64,000 nucleotides of DNA. Origin: Caulobacter hibisci (GTDB taxonomy: Bacteria; Pseudomonadota; Alphaproteobacteria; Caulobacterales; Caulobacteraceae). Below, piece after piece: positions 16,784 through 24,821 of this stretch (the first letter of the stretch is position 1; each line of letters starts with the position of its first letter). The stretch is taken from contig NZ_JADWOX010000020.1 of NCBI RefSeq assembly GCF_016135805.1, positions 1 to 64,000 on the forward strand. The letters run 5' to 3'. The notes below the pieces were generated by a model that ran no database searches, was not told where the DNA came from, and saw only the letters and a program-made list of their open reading frames with translations. The position numbers and the translations under genes were made by a program.

Positions 16784-17476
16784 GTGACTCCGTACGTTCT
16801 GGTGGTCGAGGACGAGGACGCCCTGGCCACGCTCCTGCACTACAATCTCGACAAGGAAGGCTACCAGGTCGCGGTGGCCGCCGACGGCGAGGAAGCCCTG
16901 ACCCTGGCCAGCGAGCGCGCGCCGGACCTCGTCATCCTCGACTGGATGCTGCCCAAGGTCTCGGGCATCGAGGTCTGCCGCCGCCTGCGCGGCCGCACCG
17001 ACACCCGCAACGTGCCGATCATCATGCTGACGGCCCGGGGTGAAGAGAGCGACCGCATCCGCGGCCTCGACACCGGCGCGGACGACTATGTGGTCAAGCC
17101 GTTCTCGATGGTCGAGCTGACCGCCCGGGTCCGCGCCGTGATGCGCCGCATCCGCCCGGCCCTGGCCGACGACCGCATCACGGTCGGCGACATCATCATC
17201 GACCGGGTGGCCCACCGCGTGAAGCGCCAGGGCAAGGAAGTCCACCTCGGCCCGACCGAGTTCCGCCTGCTCGACTACCTGATGCAGCACCCGGGCCGGG
17301 TGTTCAGCCGCGAACAGCTGCTGGACGCCGTCTGGGGCTCGGACGTCTATGTCGAGGCCCGCACGGTCGACGTCCACATCGGCCGCCTGCGCAAGGCGCT
17401 GAACGGCTCGGCCGAAGCCGACCCGATCCGCACCGTCCGCTCGGCCGGCTACTCGCTGGACGTCGAGGCGGCTTAA
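16784..17476 (+). CDS. phoB: Phosphate response regulator PhoB
   Basis: An OmpR-type response regulator of 230 residues, GTG start. The receiver domain has EDED at 9-12, phospho-acceptor Asp53 in VILDWMLP, and the conserved lysine in DDYVVKPFS. A winged-helix DNA-binding domain follows (~130-230) with the typical LGPTEFRLLDYLMQHPGRVFSREQLLD and VDVHIGRLRKAL. Phosphorylated by PhoR, it should bind the Pho box at 12284 and activate its own operon. It is the last gene of the unit; a hairpin repeat follows the stop. Confidence 0.95.
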   Translation: MTPYVLVVEDEDALATLLHYNLDKEGYQVAVAADGEEALTLASERAPDLVILDWMLPKVSGIEVCRRLRGRTDTRNVPIIMLTARGEESDRIRGLDTGADDYVVKPFSMVELTARVRAVMRRIRPALADDRITVGDIIIDRVAHRVKRQGKEVHLGPTEFRLLDYLMQHPGRVFSREQLLDAVWGSDVYVEARTVDVHIGRLRKALNGSAEADPIRTVRSAGYSLDVEAA

Positions 17477-17479
17477 ATA

Positions 17480-17684
17480 CTCCCTCTCTCTGAGAGAGAG
17501 GGCGGGGCCCGCGCCGAAGGCGTGGGAGGGTGAGAGGTTACAGTCTCACCGGATGAGGCTCGGCGGTTCGGCCAGGTCTTCTCTGCAAGTCCGAAGTTTG
17601 AGGTTTCCCGGCCGACGGTGAAACCTCTCACCCTCCCACCGCTTGCGCGGTGGGCCCCTCCCTCTCTCAAAGAGAGAGGGTTTG
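17480..17684. repeat. Type C convergent repeat between phoB and merR
   Basis: The outer arms CCCTCTCTCTGAGAGAGAGGG and CCTCTCTCAAAGAGAGAGG flank inner arms reading GGGAGGGTGAGAGGTT and its complement, with a unique ~70-base centre. It fills the whole gap between two convergent stops. The same layout recurs at 39290-39488, and a variant at 51812-51960. It probably acts as a bidirectional terminator. Confidence 0.7.
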
Positions 17685-17685
17685 G

Positions 17686-18078
17686 TTAGCTCCCCCTCAA
17701 CCGCTCCAGGATCCCGCACTCCGCTACCGTGTCGCTGTGGCAGTGGTCGAGCATCTCGCGCAGCTCTTCCCGCATGGCCTGCAGGTCGGCGATCTTGCGT
17801 TCGACCTCGGCCAGCTGGTCGCGCGCCAGGGCGTCGACCTCGTCGCAGGGGCGGTCGGCGGCGTCGGCCAGGTCGAGCAGGGCGCGGATGCGGTCCAGGC
17901 CGAACCCCAGATCGCGCGAGCGCTTGACGAAGGCCAGCCGCCGCTCGTGCGTCGCCTCATAGGCGCGATAGTTGCCCTCGGTGCGCGGCGGCTTGGGCAG
18001 CAGGCCCATGCGTTCGTAATAGCGGATGGTCTCGACCGGCACGCCGGTGCGGCGGGAAAGATCGCCGATGGACGACAT
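17686..18078 (-). CDS. MerR-family divalent-metal-responsive regulator
   Basis: A 130-residue MerR regulator. The N-terminal winged helix (IGDLSRRTGVPVETIRYYERMGLLP) is followed by a long dimerisation helix and a metal loop. Cys78 (RPCDEV) together with Cys113 and Cys121 (HCHSDTVAEC) gives the three-cysteine set of Zn/Cd/Pb sensors; copper/gold sensors have Ser at the first site. It is divergent from a CDF transporter, with a MerR-type operator between the two, so it most likely switches on metal efflux. Confidence 0.85.
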   Translation of the reverse strand: MSSIGDLSRRTGVPVETIRYYERMGLLPKPPRTEGNYRAYEATHERRLAFVKRSRDLGFGLDRIRALLDLADAADRPCDEVDALARDQLAEVERKIADLQAMREELREMLDHCHSDTVAECGILERLRGS

Positions 18079-18099
18079 GTCAGACTCCGAGCGGGGCGC

Positions 18100-18131
18100 T
18101 TGACCCTGTAGCGGCTACAGGGTGCAGAGAT
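18100..18131 (+). promoter_or_regulatory. MerR-type promoter with stretched spacer and perfect operator dyad
   Basis: The operator has 9-base arms ACCCTGTAG (18103-18111) and CTACAGGGT (18115-18123) separated by CGG, a perfect dyad. It sits between -35 TTGACC (18100) and a -10-like CAGAGA/AGAGAT (18125-18131), giving a 19-20 base spacer. That over-long spacer is the hallmark of MerR-activated promoters, and the arms closely resemble Cd/Pb-type operators. It faces the CDF gene. Confidence 0.8.
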
Positions 18132-18157
18132 AGGATCTTCTTCGAGGAGGTCCAGTG

Positions 18158-18823
18158 ATGGCCAACTGCTGCGGCGATGATCTGTGCAAGGCCGACGCCC
18201 CGGCGCCGTCCGGTCGCTGGCGCCTGGCGCTGTGGATCGCCCTGGTCGTCAATGGCGGCATGTTCCTGGTCGAGGGGGCGGCGGGCCTGCTGTCGGGCTC
18301 GGCCGCCTTGCAGGCCGACTCCCTGGATTTCCTCGGCGACGCGGCCAACTACGCCATCAGCCTGGGCGTGGCGGGCCTGGCCCTGACCTGGCGGGCGCGG
18401 GCGGCGCTGCTGAAGGGCGTCACCATGCTGGCGTTCGGCGGCTGGGTGTCGGCCATGACCGTCTGGGGCGTGATCGCCGGCCGCACGCCCGAAGCGCCGG
18501 TGATGGGCGCGCTTGGCCTCGTCGCCCTGGTCGCCAATGTCGCGGTGGCCGCCCTGCTGTTTGGCTTCCGCACCGGCGACGCCAACATGCGCTCGGTGTG
18601 GATCTGCTCGCGCAACGACGCCATCGGCAATGTGGCGGTGATGCTGGCGGCGGCCGGCGTGCTGGGCACGGGCTCGCGCTGGCCCGACCTGGTCGTCGCC
18701 GCGGTGATGGCGGCTCTCGCCCTGCAAGGCGGCTGGCAGATCGTCCGCCAGGCGCGGGCCGAGCTGCGCCAGGTCAAGACCCCGCCGCCGCCGAGGTTCA
18801 GCGTGGCGGCGCGTCGCCGTTAG
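18158..18823 (+). CDS. Short CDF-family cation transporter
   Basis: A cation-diffusion-facilitator-like exporter of 221 residues, starting at ATG 18158 with GAGGAGG 7 bases before it (an in-frame GTG at 18155 is less likely). The N-terminus is Cys-rich (ANCCGDDLC). Six helices follow, with the TM2 metal site in ADSLDFLGDAANY (Asp-x3-Asp) and a TM5 counterpart in SRNDAIGN. The usual C-terminal cytosolic ferredoxin-like domain is missing, which accounts for the short length. It is expressed from the MerR-type promoter. Its stop overlaps the convergent hydrolase gene by 4 bases. Confidence 0.82.
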   Translation: MANCCGDDLCKADAPAPSGRWRLALWIALVVNGGMFLVEGAAGLLSGSAALQADSLDFLGDAANYAISLGVAGLALTWRARAALLKGVTMLAFGGWVSAMTVWGVIAGRTPEAPVMGALGLVALVANVAVAALLFGFRTGDANMRSVWICSRNDAIGNVAVMLAAAGVLGTGSRWPDLVVAAVMAALALQGGWQIVRQARAELRQVKTPPPPRFSVAARRR

Positions 18824-19440
18824 CGCGTCACAGCCGCCACCACTTCCTCGACCGTCACGATGGCGTGGGCGTAGGTCGGGGCGTTGATGGCGTGGGCGGC
18901 GTGCAGGGCCTCGTCTGAGAAGGCCGCCGTGGCGTCGGTGACCAGGGTGACGTGGTAGCCCAGCTCCGAGGCGAAGCGGCCGGTGCCCTCGATGCAGGTG
19001 TTGGCCACCAGGCCGATCAGGATCACATGGGTGATCTCGCGCTGCTTGAGGCGGTAGTCGAGGTCGGTGTTGGCGAAACCGCTGGAGCCCCAGTGCTCGG
19101 TGACGATCACGTCGCCGGCCAGGGGCGCGAAGTCGGGATGCCATTCGCCGCCCCAGGCCCCCTTCTCGAACACCAGGGCCCGGGCGCTGCCCTGCAGATA
19201 GGGCGAGGCGTGCTTCCAGCCGTCGAGGTCGCCCAGGGCGAAGCGATGGTGCGGCACCACGAACACCGGCAGGCTCGCGCCCCGCGCCGCCGCCAGCACC
19301 GCCTTCAGGCGCTCATGCAGGCCCTGCGCGCCTTTCGTGGCGGCGACCCTGGGCCACAGCTTGCCGCCGTCGGCCAGGAAGTCGTTGTAGGGGTCGACGA
19401 ACAGCAGGGCGGTGCGCCCCGGCGGATAGGCGAGCGACAT
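18820..19440 (-). CDS. Isochorismatase-like cysteine hydrolase
   Basis: A 206-residue alpha/beta hydrolase of the isochorismatase/nicotinamidase superfamily, cytosolic. The catalytic Asp is in LLFVDPYNDF near the N-terminus, and the nucleophile Cys is in GLVANTCIEGTGR together with the cis-peptide region before it. The substrate is undetermined; amidase or ureidoacrylate-type hydrolases share this pattern. It is a single gene with a spacious upstream region, and converges on the CDF gene with a 4-base overlap. Confidence 0.8.
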   Translation of the reverse strand: MSLAYPPGRTALLFVDPYNDFLADGGKLWPRVAATKGAQGLHERLKAVLAAARGASLPVFVVPHHRFALGDLDGWKHASPYLQGSARALVFEKGAWGGEWHPDFAPLAGDVIVTEHWGSSGFANTDLDYRLKQREITHVILIGLVANTCIEGTGRFASELGYHVTLVTDATAAFSDEALHAAHAINAPTYAHAIVTVEEVVAAVTR

Positions 19441-19774
19441 GGCGGCGGCTCCGGTCGGCGTGGGCCGCCAGGAGGCGCGCGATCGGCGTGCGGGGCTTGG
19501 ATGTTTCGGTCGTGACGGGAAGCTTCGTCCGCCTCCTAAACACCGTCATTCTCGCCTTGTGGCCAAGAACCCTCCGTCAGCCGCAAGAGCGGATGAGGCG
19601 GCGTGCTCAGTACGCCGCTTGCACTTCATCTGCGAGCGGAACCAGGGGGCGCCCCAAGGATGTTGACCGAACCGACACTTGCTCGCGACAGTAATCTGAC
19701 CGTTCAAAGCAGGCAGGACCAATTTCGGTTTTCGCCCGATTGCGGACCCCGCGCCCTGACGACAATGATTGCCC
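19441..19774. other. Gene-free stretch of mixed composition
   Basis: This 334-base gap is less GC-rich than its surroundings, especially 19660-19740, where runs such as CAATTTCGG and CAGTAATCTG appear. No reading frame shows coding character. It contains a GCGTGCTCAGTACGC dyad near 19600. It may be the promoter region of the following small gene or decayed DNA. Confidence 0.45.
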
Positions 19775-20092
19775 ATGCCCACTATCGAACTCATCGTTGA
19801 GGCCGACGAGCCCGCACTGTTCTTTTCGTCAGCAAGCGGGGCCGAGGCTTACCTCGAAGCCATTGATGTCCGAGAAGGTGTCTACTCCGTTGCCTACGGG
19901 CCTGACGGGCAAGTCTTCAAGTTGGAGGCGATAGGCGACCGTGTGCGGATCACCTCCGTCGAAGGCTTAAAGGAGCCCGACGCTCTACGCGCGCTTCTGC
20001 TTCGCTATCTCTCCGCCGCTAAAGCGCACGACGTCAAAGACACGGAAACCCTTTCAGGTCTTTTGGCGAGATGCGAGGCAGCAGCGATCTGA
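19775..20092 (+). CDS. Small hypothetical protein in an atypical islet
   Basis: A 105-residue acidic cytosolic protein from the ATG at 19775; a TTG at 19769 would add two residues. It has an N-terminal beta-rich half (TIELIVEADEPALFFSSASGAEAYLEAIDVREGVYSVAYGPDGQVFKLE) and a helical C-terminal half. I recognise no family, though its size, acidity and isolation resemble small immunity-type proteins (a guess from shape only). Codon use is less GC3-biased than its neighbours, which suggests recent acquisition. Confidence 0.6.
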   Translation: MPTIELIVEADEPALFFSSASGAEAYLEAIDVREGVYSVAYGPDGQVFKLEAIGDRVRITSVEGLKEPDALRALLLRYLSAAKAHDVKDTETLSGLLARCEAAAI

Positions 20093-20225
20093 TGCCCGCA
20101 ACTAACCTTGGCTGACGTTTTGCCTGTCCGCCATTTAATGATTGCCAACGTCGGTGGAGGCCCCGCCACAAGGGCGGGAATGACGGGATGAAAGGGGGAG
20201 TGGCGTACCCCCTAGACCAGCGCCC
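20093..20225. other. Short intergenic stretch with hairpin remnant
   Basis: CCCCGCCACAAGGGCGGG near 20160-20178 forms a small stem. It is followed by GAATGACGGGA, the tail also seen near 5680. It lies between two convergent stops and could terminate either gene. Confidence 0.4.
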
Positions 20226-21851
20226 CTAAACCGGCTCCGCCAGGTCGCAGGCCTGGGCGATGCTGTCGAACAGGGCCGAGACGGTGATCGGCTTGGCCAG
20301 GTGCAGGTCGGCGCCGGCCGCCAGGCAGGCCTCGACCTGGTGGGGCATGGCGTTGGCGGTCAGGGAGATGATCGGGATGCGGGTGCGGCCGGCGGCCCGT
20401 TCGCGCTGGCGGATCTCGCTGATCGCCGTCAGCCCGTCCATCACCGGCATCTGGGTGTCCATCAGCACCAGATCGAAGTCCTGGCGCTCGTAGGCCGCCA
20501 GCGCCGCCTCGCCGTCGGCGGTGATCACCAGGTCGGCGGCGCCGTCGAGCATCAGCTCCACGACCCGCTGGTTGGTCGGATGGTCCTCGGCCAGCAGTAC
20601 GCGCAGGCGCTCCGGAGCGGGCGCCTTGGGCGCGCGGCGAGCCGGGACGGGGACTTCGGGGCCGGCCTGGGCCAGGCGGGCGGTGAAGGTGAAGCAGGCG
20701 CCCTCGCCGGGCGTCGAGCGGCAGGTGATGTCGCCGCCCATCAGCCGGGCGAAGCGCAGGGCGATCGACAGCCCCAGGCCCGAGCCGCCGAACCGGCGGG
20801 TGATCGAGCCGTCGCCCTGGACGAAGCGTTCGAACAGGCTGGCCTGCACTTCGGGCGTGAAGCCCTCGCCGGTGTCCTCGACGGTGACGGTCAGCAGCAG
20901 GTCGTCGCCGTCAGGCCGGGTTGCGGCGCGCACGATGACCGCGCCCTCGCCGGTGAACTTGACCGCGTTGCTGATCAGGTTGCTGACGATCTGGCCAAAC
21001 TTCAGGGCGTCGCCGGTGACGCGGTCGTGGAAGCCGTCGTCGAAGCCCAGCGAGAAGGTCAGGCCCTTCTGGTGGGCGAGGCCCTCGAAGGTGGCGGCCG
21101 TGGCGATCAGCGCGCCGCGCAGGTTGAACGGGGCCGGCTCCAGCTCGACCTCGCCGGCCTCGACCTTGGCCAGGTCGAGAATGTCGCTGAGCAGGGCGTT
21201 CAGCGTGCGCCCCGAATTGAGGATCACATCCATCATCTCGCGCTGGCGCGGGGTCAGTTCGGTCTGGGCCAGCACCTGGGCCATGACCAGCACGCCGTTC
21301 AGGGGCGTGCGGATCTCGTGGCTCATGTTCGCCAGGAATTCGCTCTTGGCGATGCTGGCGGCGCGGGCGCTTTCCAGCGCGGCCTCGAGCGCGGCGGCCG
21401 AGGCCTTCCGCTCGGTGATGTCCTCGCTGATGATCAGCAGCAGCTTCTCGTCGCCCTCGCCGGGAATGGCGATCTTCTTGGTCTGCAGCCAGCGGTCGCC
21501 GTTGTGCGGGGTCTTCAGCGGCTCTTCGTCGATGACCCACAGCCGGTCGCTGTCGAGCACCTTGCGGTCCATCTCGGCGAAGAAGGCGGCCTGTTCGGGC
21601 GGGAAGAAGTCGGCGTCGCTGCGGCCGATCAGGGCCTCGCGCGGCACGCCCAGCAACTCCTCGCCGGTGCGGTTGACCAGCACGAAGCGGCCGTCGCGGC
21701 CGTTCTTGACCACCAGCATGGCCGGCACGCTCTCGACCACGGCGTCGAGGAAGGCCCAGGAGTGCAGGGCCTTCGACGTGCGCGACGCGGCGGCGGCTTC
21801 GTCCGTCGCGACGGCCGGGTCGCGCGGATGGGAATGGTCGTCCTTGGCCAT
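20226..21851 (-). CDS. PAS-domain hybrid histidine kinase/response regulator
   Basis: A soluble hybrid sensor kinase of 541 residues, counted from the ATG at 21849-21851 (AGGAC nearby). An upstream in-frame start at 21974 would add an unconvincing tail. Domains in order: PAS (~30-155, ending LIISEDITERK), HisKA with EFLANMSHEIRTPLNGVL, HATPase_c with SNLISNAVKFTG, EDTGEGF and GGSGLGLSIA, and a C-terminal receiver with phospho-acceptor Asp in LVLMDTQMPVMDG and lysine in LHLAKPI. No membrane helices are seen. The input signal and downstream partner are unknown. It is divergent from purD. Confidence 0.88.
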   Translation of the reverse strand: MAKDDHSHPRDPAVATDEAAAASRTSKALHSWAFLDAVVESVPAMLVVKNGRDGRFVLVNRTGEELLGVPREALIGRSDADFFPPEQAAFFAEMDRKVLDSDRLWVIDEEPLKTPHNGDRWLQTKKIAIPGEGDEKLLLIISEDITERKASAAALEAALESARAASIAKSEFLANMSHEIRTPLNGVLVMAQVLAQTELTPRQREMMDVILNSGRTLNALLSDILDLAKVEAGEVELEPAPFNLRGALIATAATFEGLAHQKGLTFSLGFDDGFHDRVTGDALKFGQIVSNLISNAVKFTGEGAVIVRAATRPDGDDLLLTVTVEDTGEGFTPEVQASLFERFVQGDGSITRRFGGSGLGLSIALRFARLMGGDITCRSTPGEGACFTFTARLAQAGPEVPVPARRAPKAPAPERLRVLLAEDHPTNQRVVELMLDGAADLVITADGEAALAAYERQDFDLVLMDTQMPVMDGLTAISEIRQRERAAGRTRIPIISLTANAMPHQVEACLAAGADLHLAKPITVSALFDSIAQACDLAEPV

Positions 21852-22027
21852 GTCCTGGCGGTCTGCCCCGTTGATCGCGTCCAGCCCCAGACGCGAGAAT
21901 TTACACGCCAGGAGGCCCTCGAGCGTCGCCGCTGGCAACGGCGCCAAGCGTCGCAGGGCGGGCGATGGGACCATAGGACGCAGCGCGCGCTTGACCCGGG
22001 GCCGCGCCCGCGCGACATCCCCGGCTC

Positions 22028-23302
22028 ATGGAAAAGCTGACCATCCTCCTCGTCGGGTCCGGCGGGCGCGAGCACGCCCTGGCCTGGAAGATCGCGCAAT
22101 CGCCGCTGTGCGGACGCCTTGTCGCCGCCCCGGGCAATCCGGGCGTCGAAGGCGTCGCCGAGCTGCGCGCCGTCAAGGTCACCGACGCCGACGGCCTGGT
22201 GGCCCTGGCCCAGGAGATCGGCGCGGACCTGGTGGTGGTCGGCCCGGAATCGGCGCTGGAAGTCGGCCTGGCCGACAAGCTGGCCGACGCCGGCATCCCC
22301 TGCTTCGGCGGCAGCCAGCGCGCCGCCCAGCTGGAAACCTCCAAGGCCTTCACCAAGGACTTCTGCCAGCGTCACGGCCTGCCGACCGCCGCCTACGGCG
22401 TGTTCGAGGACGCCGCCTCGGCCGGGACCTTCCTCGACACCTTGGAAGCGCCGTTCGTGATCAAGGCCGACGGCCTGGCGGCCGGCAAGGGCGTGGTGAT
22501 CGCGCCGGACCGCGAGGCGGCCGACGCCGCGGTGGTCGACATGCTGGGCGGCCGCTTCGGCTCGGCCGGCGCGCGGGTGGTGATCGAGGAGTTCATGCAC
22601 GGCGAGGAGGCCTCGCTGTTCGCCCTCTCCGACGGCAAGACCGCCGTGCTGTTCGGCGCGGCCCAGGACCACAAGCGCGCCTATGACGGCGACGAGGGCC
22701 CCAACACCGGCGGCATGGGCACCTATTCGCCGCCGCCCGTGCTGACCGACGCCCTGGTCGAGCAGGCCTGGCGCGAGCTGATCGTTCCGACCGTCGAGGG
22801 CATGGCCGCCGAGGGCAATCCCTATGTCGGCGTGCTCTATGCCGGCCTGATGCTGACGCCCACGGGGCCGAAGCTCGTCGAATACAACGCCCGCTTCGGC
22901 GACCCGGAATGCCAGGTGCTGATGCTGCGGCTGGAAAGCGACATCGTCCCGATCCTGCTGGCCGCGGCCAAGGGCGAGCTGGCGAGCGCCGAGCCGCCCA
23001 AGTGGCGCGACGAGGCGGCGATCTGCGTGGTCCTGGCCGCCGAGGGCTATCCCGACGCCCCCGAGACCGGCGGCCTGATCCAGGGCGCCGAGGCCGACTA
23101 CGGCCATGAGGCCGAGATTTTCCACGCCGGCACCACCCGCGACGCCGAGGGCAACCTCGTCGCTTCGGGTGGCCGCGTGCTCAATGTCTGCGCCCTGGGC
23201 GCGACCCTGCACGAAGCCCGCGACGTGGCCTATGCGGCGCTGGGCACGGTGTCGCTGGAAGGCGGCTTCTACCGCTCCGACATCGGCTGGCGGGCGCTCT
23301 GA
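22028..23302 (+). CDS. purD: Phosphoribosylamine-glycine ligase PurD
   Basis: GAR synthetase, the second step of de novo purine synthesis, cytosolic, 424 residues. The N-terminal LLVGSGGREHALAWKIAQS motif is followed by the ATP-grasp domain (FVIKADGLAAGKGVVIA, VVIEEFMHGEEASLFALSDG) and the signature RFGDPECQVLMLRLESDI near 295. It is monocistronic by appearance: divergent from the hybrid kinase, with a repeat element after the stop. Confidence 0.96.
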   Translation: MEKLTILLVGSGGREHALAWKIAQSPLCGRLVAAPGNPGVEGVAELRAVKVTDADGLVALAQEIGADLVVVGPESALEVGLADKLADAGIPCFGGSQRAAQLETSKAFTKDFCQRHGLPTAAYGVFEDAASAGTFLDTLEAPFVIKADGLAAGKGVVIAPDREAADAAVVDMLGGRFGSAGARVVIEEFMHGEEASLFALSDGKTAVLFGAAQDHKRAYDGDEGPNTGGMGTYSPPPVLTDALVEQAWRELIVPTVEGMAAEGNPYVGVLYAGLMLTPTGPKLVEYNARFGDPECQVLMLRLESDIVPILLAAAKGELASAEPPKWRDEAAICVVLAAEGYPDAPETGGLIQGAEADYGHEAEIFHAGTTRDAEGNLVASGGRVLNVCALGATLHEARDVAYAALGTVSLEGGFYRSDIGWRAL

Positions 23303-23307
23303 CCTGG

Positions 23308-23470
23308 TCCCTCTCCCCTTGCGGGAGAGGGTGGCCTCCGAAGGAGGTCGGGTGAGGGGTCGATGATCCGGTCCGCCGCGTCGGTGGAGCGACCGGGTGC
23401 GGCCGTTTATGTTTGAGAGACCCCTCATCCGTCGGCTTCGCCGCCACCTTCTCCCGCAAGGGGAGAAGGG
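23308..23470. repeat. Type B repeat after purD
   Basis: The left arm (CCCTCTCCCCTTGCGGGAG then GGTCGGGTGAGGGGTC) and the inverted right arm (GAGACCCCTCATCCGTC then CTTCTCCCGCAAGGGGAG) are separated by ~50 unique bases. Unlike the other type B copies, this one sits between tandem genes. Confidence 0.7.
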
Positions 23471-23531
23471 CTTGCGTGTCTGACTGCGCCCTCTAAACTC
23501 CCGTTCAAACAAACGTTGGGAGTGAAGCGCC

Positions 23532-24608
23532 GTGGCCGAGCCGTCCGCTCAGGAGCTGAATTCGGGCACCAAGCCGGTCGATCCGCGCCATGCGATCGAC
23601 GAGGCCGCCCTGGCCGCGTGGCTGGAAGCCAATGTCGAGGGCTATGCCGGCCCGCTGGAGGTGCGCCAGTTCAAGGGCGGGCAGAGCAATCCCACCTACC
23701 AGCTGGTGACCCCGGCTAAGCGCTACGTCCTGCGCCGCAAGCCGCCCGGCAAGCTGCTGCCCAGCGCCCACGCCGTCGACCGCGAGTTCAAGGTGATCTC
23801 GGGCCTGCACCAGGCGAAGTTCCCGGTCGCCAGGCCCTACGCGTTCTGCATGGACGAAGGCGTCATCGGCACGATCTTCTACGTGATGGACAATATCGAG
23901 GGCCGCATCCTCTGGGACGGCAGCCTGCCGGACTACGAACCGGTCGAGCGCCGAGCGATCTACGAGGCCCAGATTGACACCCTGGCGGCCCTGCATAACG
24001 TGGACTACGCCGCCGTCGGCCTGGCCGACTACGGCAAGCCGGGCAACTACTTCACCCGCCAGATCGACCGCTGGACCAAGCAGTACCGCGCCAGCGAGAC
24101 GACGAAGATCGAGGAGATGGACCAGCTGATCGACTGGCTGGCCGCCACGGCCCCGGCCGACGACCAGACCTCGATCGTCCATGGCGATTACCGGCTCGAC
24201 AACATGATCCTGCACGCCACCGAGCCGAAGGTGATCGCGGTGCTGGACTGGGAGCTGTCGACCCTGGGCAATCCGCTGGCCGACTTCACCTACTTCCTGA
24301 TGAACTGGGTGATGCCGTCCGACCAGCGCGGCGGCCTGGCCGAGATCACGGATCTCACCGCCTACGGCATCCCGACCATCGACGAGGCCGTGGCCCGCTA
24401 CTGCGCCGCCACGGGGCGCGAGGGCCTGCCGCAGCTGGACTGGTACTTCAGCTACAACCTCTTCCGCCTGGCCGGCATCTGCCAGGGCATCGTCGGCCGC
24501 GTGCGCGACGGCACGGCGGCGAGCGCGCATGCGCAGCTGATGGAGGCCCGGGTGCCGGTGCTGGCCAAGGGGGCTTGGAGCTTCGCGAAGAGGGCGGGGG
24601 CGGCTTGA
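23532..24608 (+). CDS. APH-family kinase (ACAD10-like phosphotransferase)
   Basis: A 358-residue protein of the aminoglycoside-phosphotransferase/choline-kinase fold, starting at a GTG. Recognisable are FKGGQSNPTYQL (nucleotide loop), KRYVLRRKPPGKLLPSAH with the ATP lysine, the Brenner motif SIVHGDYRLDNMILH with catalytic Asp and Asn, and VLDWELSTLGNPLADF with the metal-binding Asp. This subfamily pairs with acyl-CoA dehydrogenases in 4-hydroxy-acid degradation. No dehydrogenase is adjacent here, so the substrate is open. It is unlikely to be a real antibiotic resistance gene. Confidence 0.85.
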   Translation: MAEPSAQELNSGTKPVDPRHAIDEAALAAWLEANVEGYAGPLEVRQFKGGQSNPTYQLVTPAKRYVLRRKPPGKLLPSAHAVDREFKVISGLHQAKFPVARPYAFCMDEGVIGTIFYVMDNIEGRILWDGSLPDYEPVERRAIYEAQIDTLAALHNVDYAAVGLADYGKPGNYFTRQIDRWTKQYRASETTKIEEMDQLIDWLAATAPADDQTSIVHGDYRLDNMILHATEPKVIAVLDWELSTLGNPLADFTYFLMNWVMPSDQRGGLAEITDLTAYGIPTIDEAVARYCAATGREGLPQLDWYFSYNLFRLAGICQGIVGRVRDGTAASAHAQLMEARVPVLAKGAWSFAKRAGAA

Positions 24609-24613
24609 CGGAG

Positions 24614-24724
24614 CAAGATGCTCCCCCTCTGGGGGAGCTGTCGCGGAGCGACTGAGGGGGTTCTGAGCGCCGCGCCGGCCCCCTCCGGCCCTTTGGGCCA
24701 CCTCCCCCAGAGGGGGAGGATCTT
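24614..24724. repeat. Type A composite repeat
   Basis: The left half is GCTCCCCCTCTGGGGGAGC followed by GTCGCGGAGCGAC and TGAGGGGGTT. The right half is CCGGCCCTTTGGGCC followed by CTCCCCCAGAGGGGGAG. Both halves occur together at 49208/49130 and 50341/50411 as well. It lies between tandem + strand genes. Confidence 0.75.
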
Positions 24725-24821
24725 GGCGAAAAGAAAATGGCGTGACAGCCCCGCCTCTACCCCGCCATCCTCGCGCCAAACGCCCCTGGGGAGGGGCAAT
24801 CGTTCCAGAGGGGCTTATCCA

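Noticed and set aside
15119..17377. Long open reading frame antisense to pstB, phoU and phoB
   Set aside because: A shadow frame caused by high GC3. The translation is low-complexity (His, Asp, Gly, Val, Leu), while the + strand genes carry intact motifs.
23532..24608. Aminoglycoside resistance gene
   Set aside because: The fold is APH-like, but the sequence fits the ACAD10/acyl-CoA-dehydrogenase-associated subfamily, and no resistance context is present.
24618..24821. N-terminal extension of the amidohydrolase
   Set aside because: It translates through the type A repeat. The signal peptide begins at the ATG at 24822.
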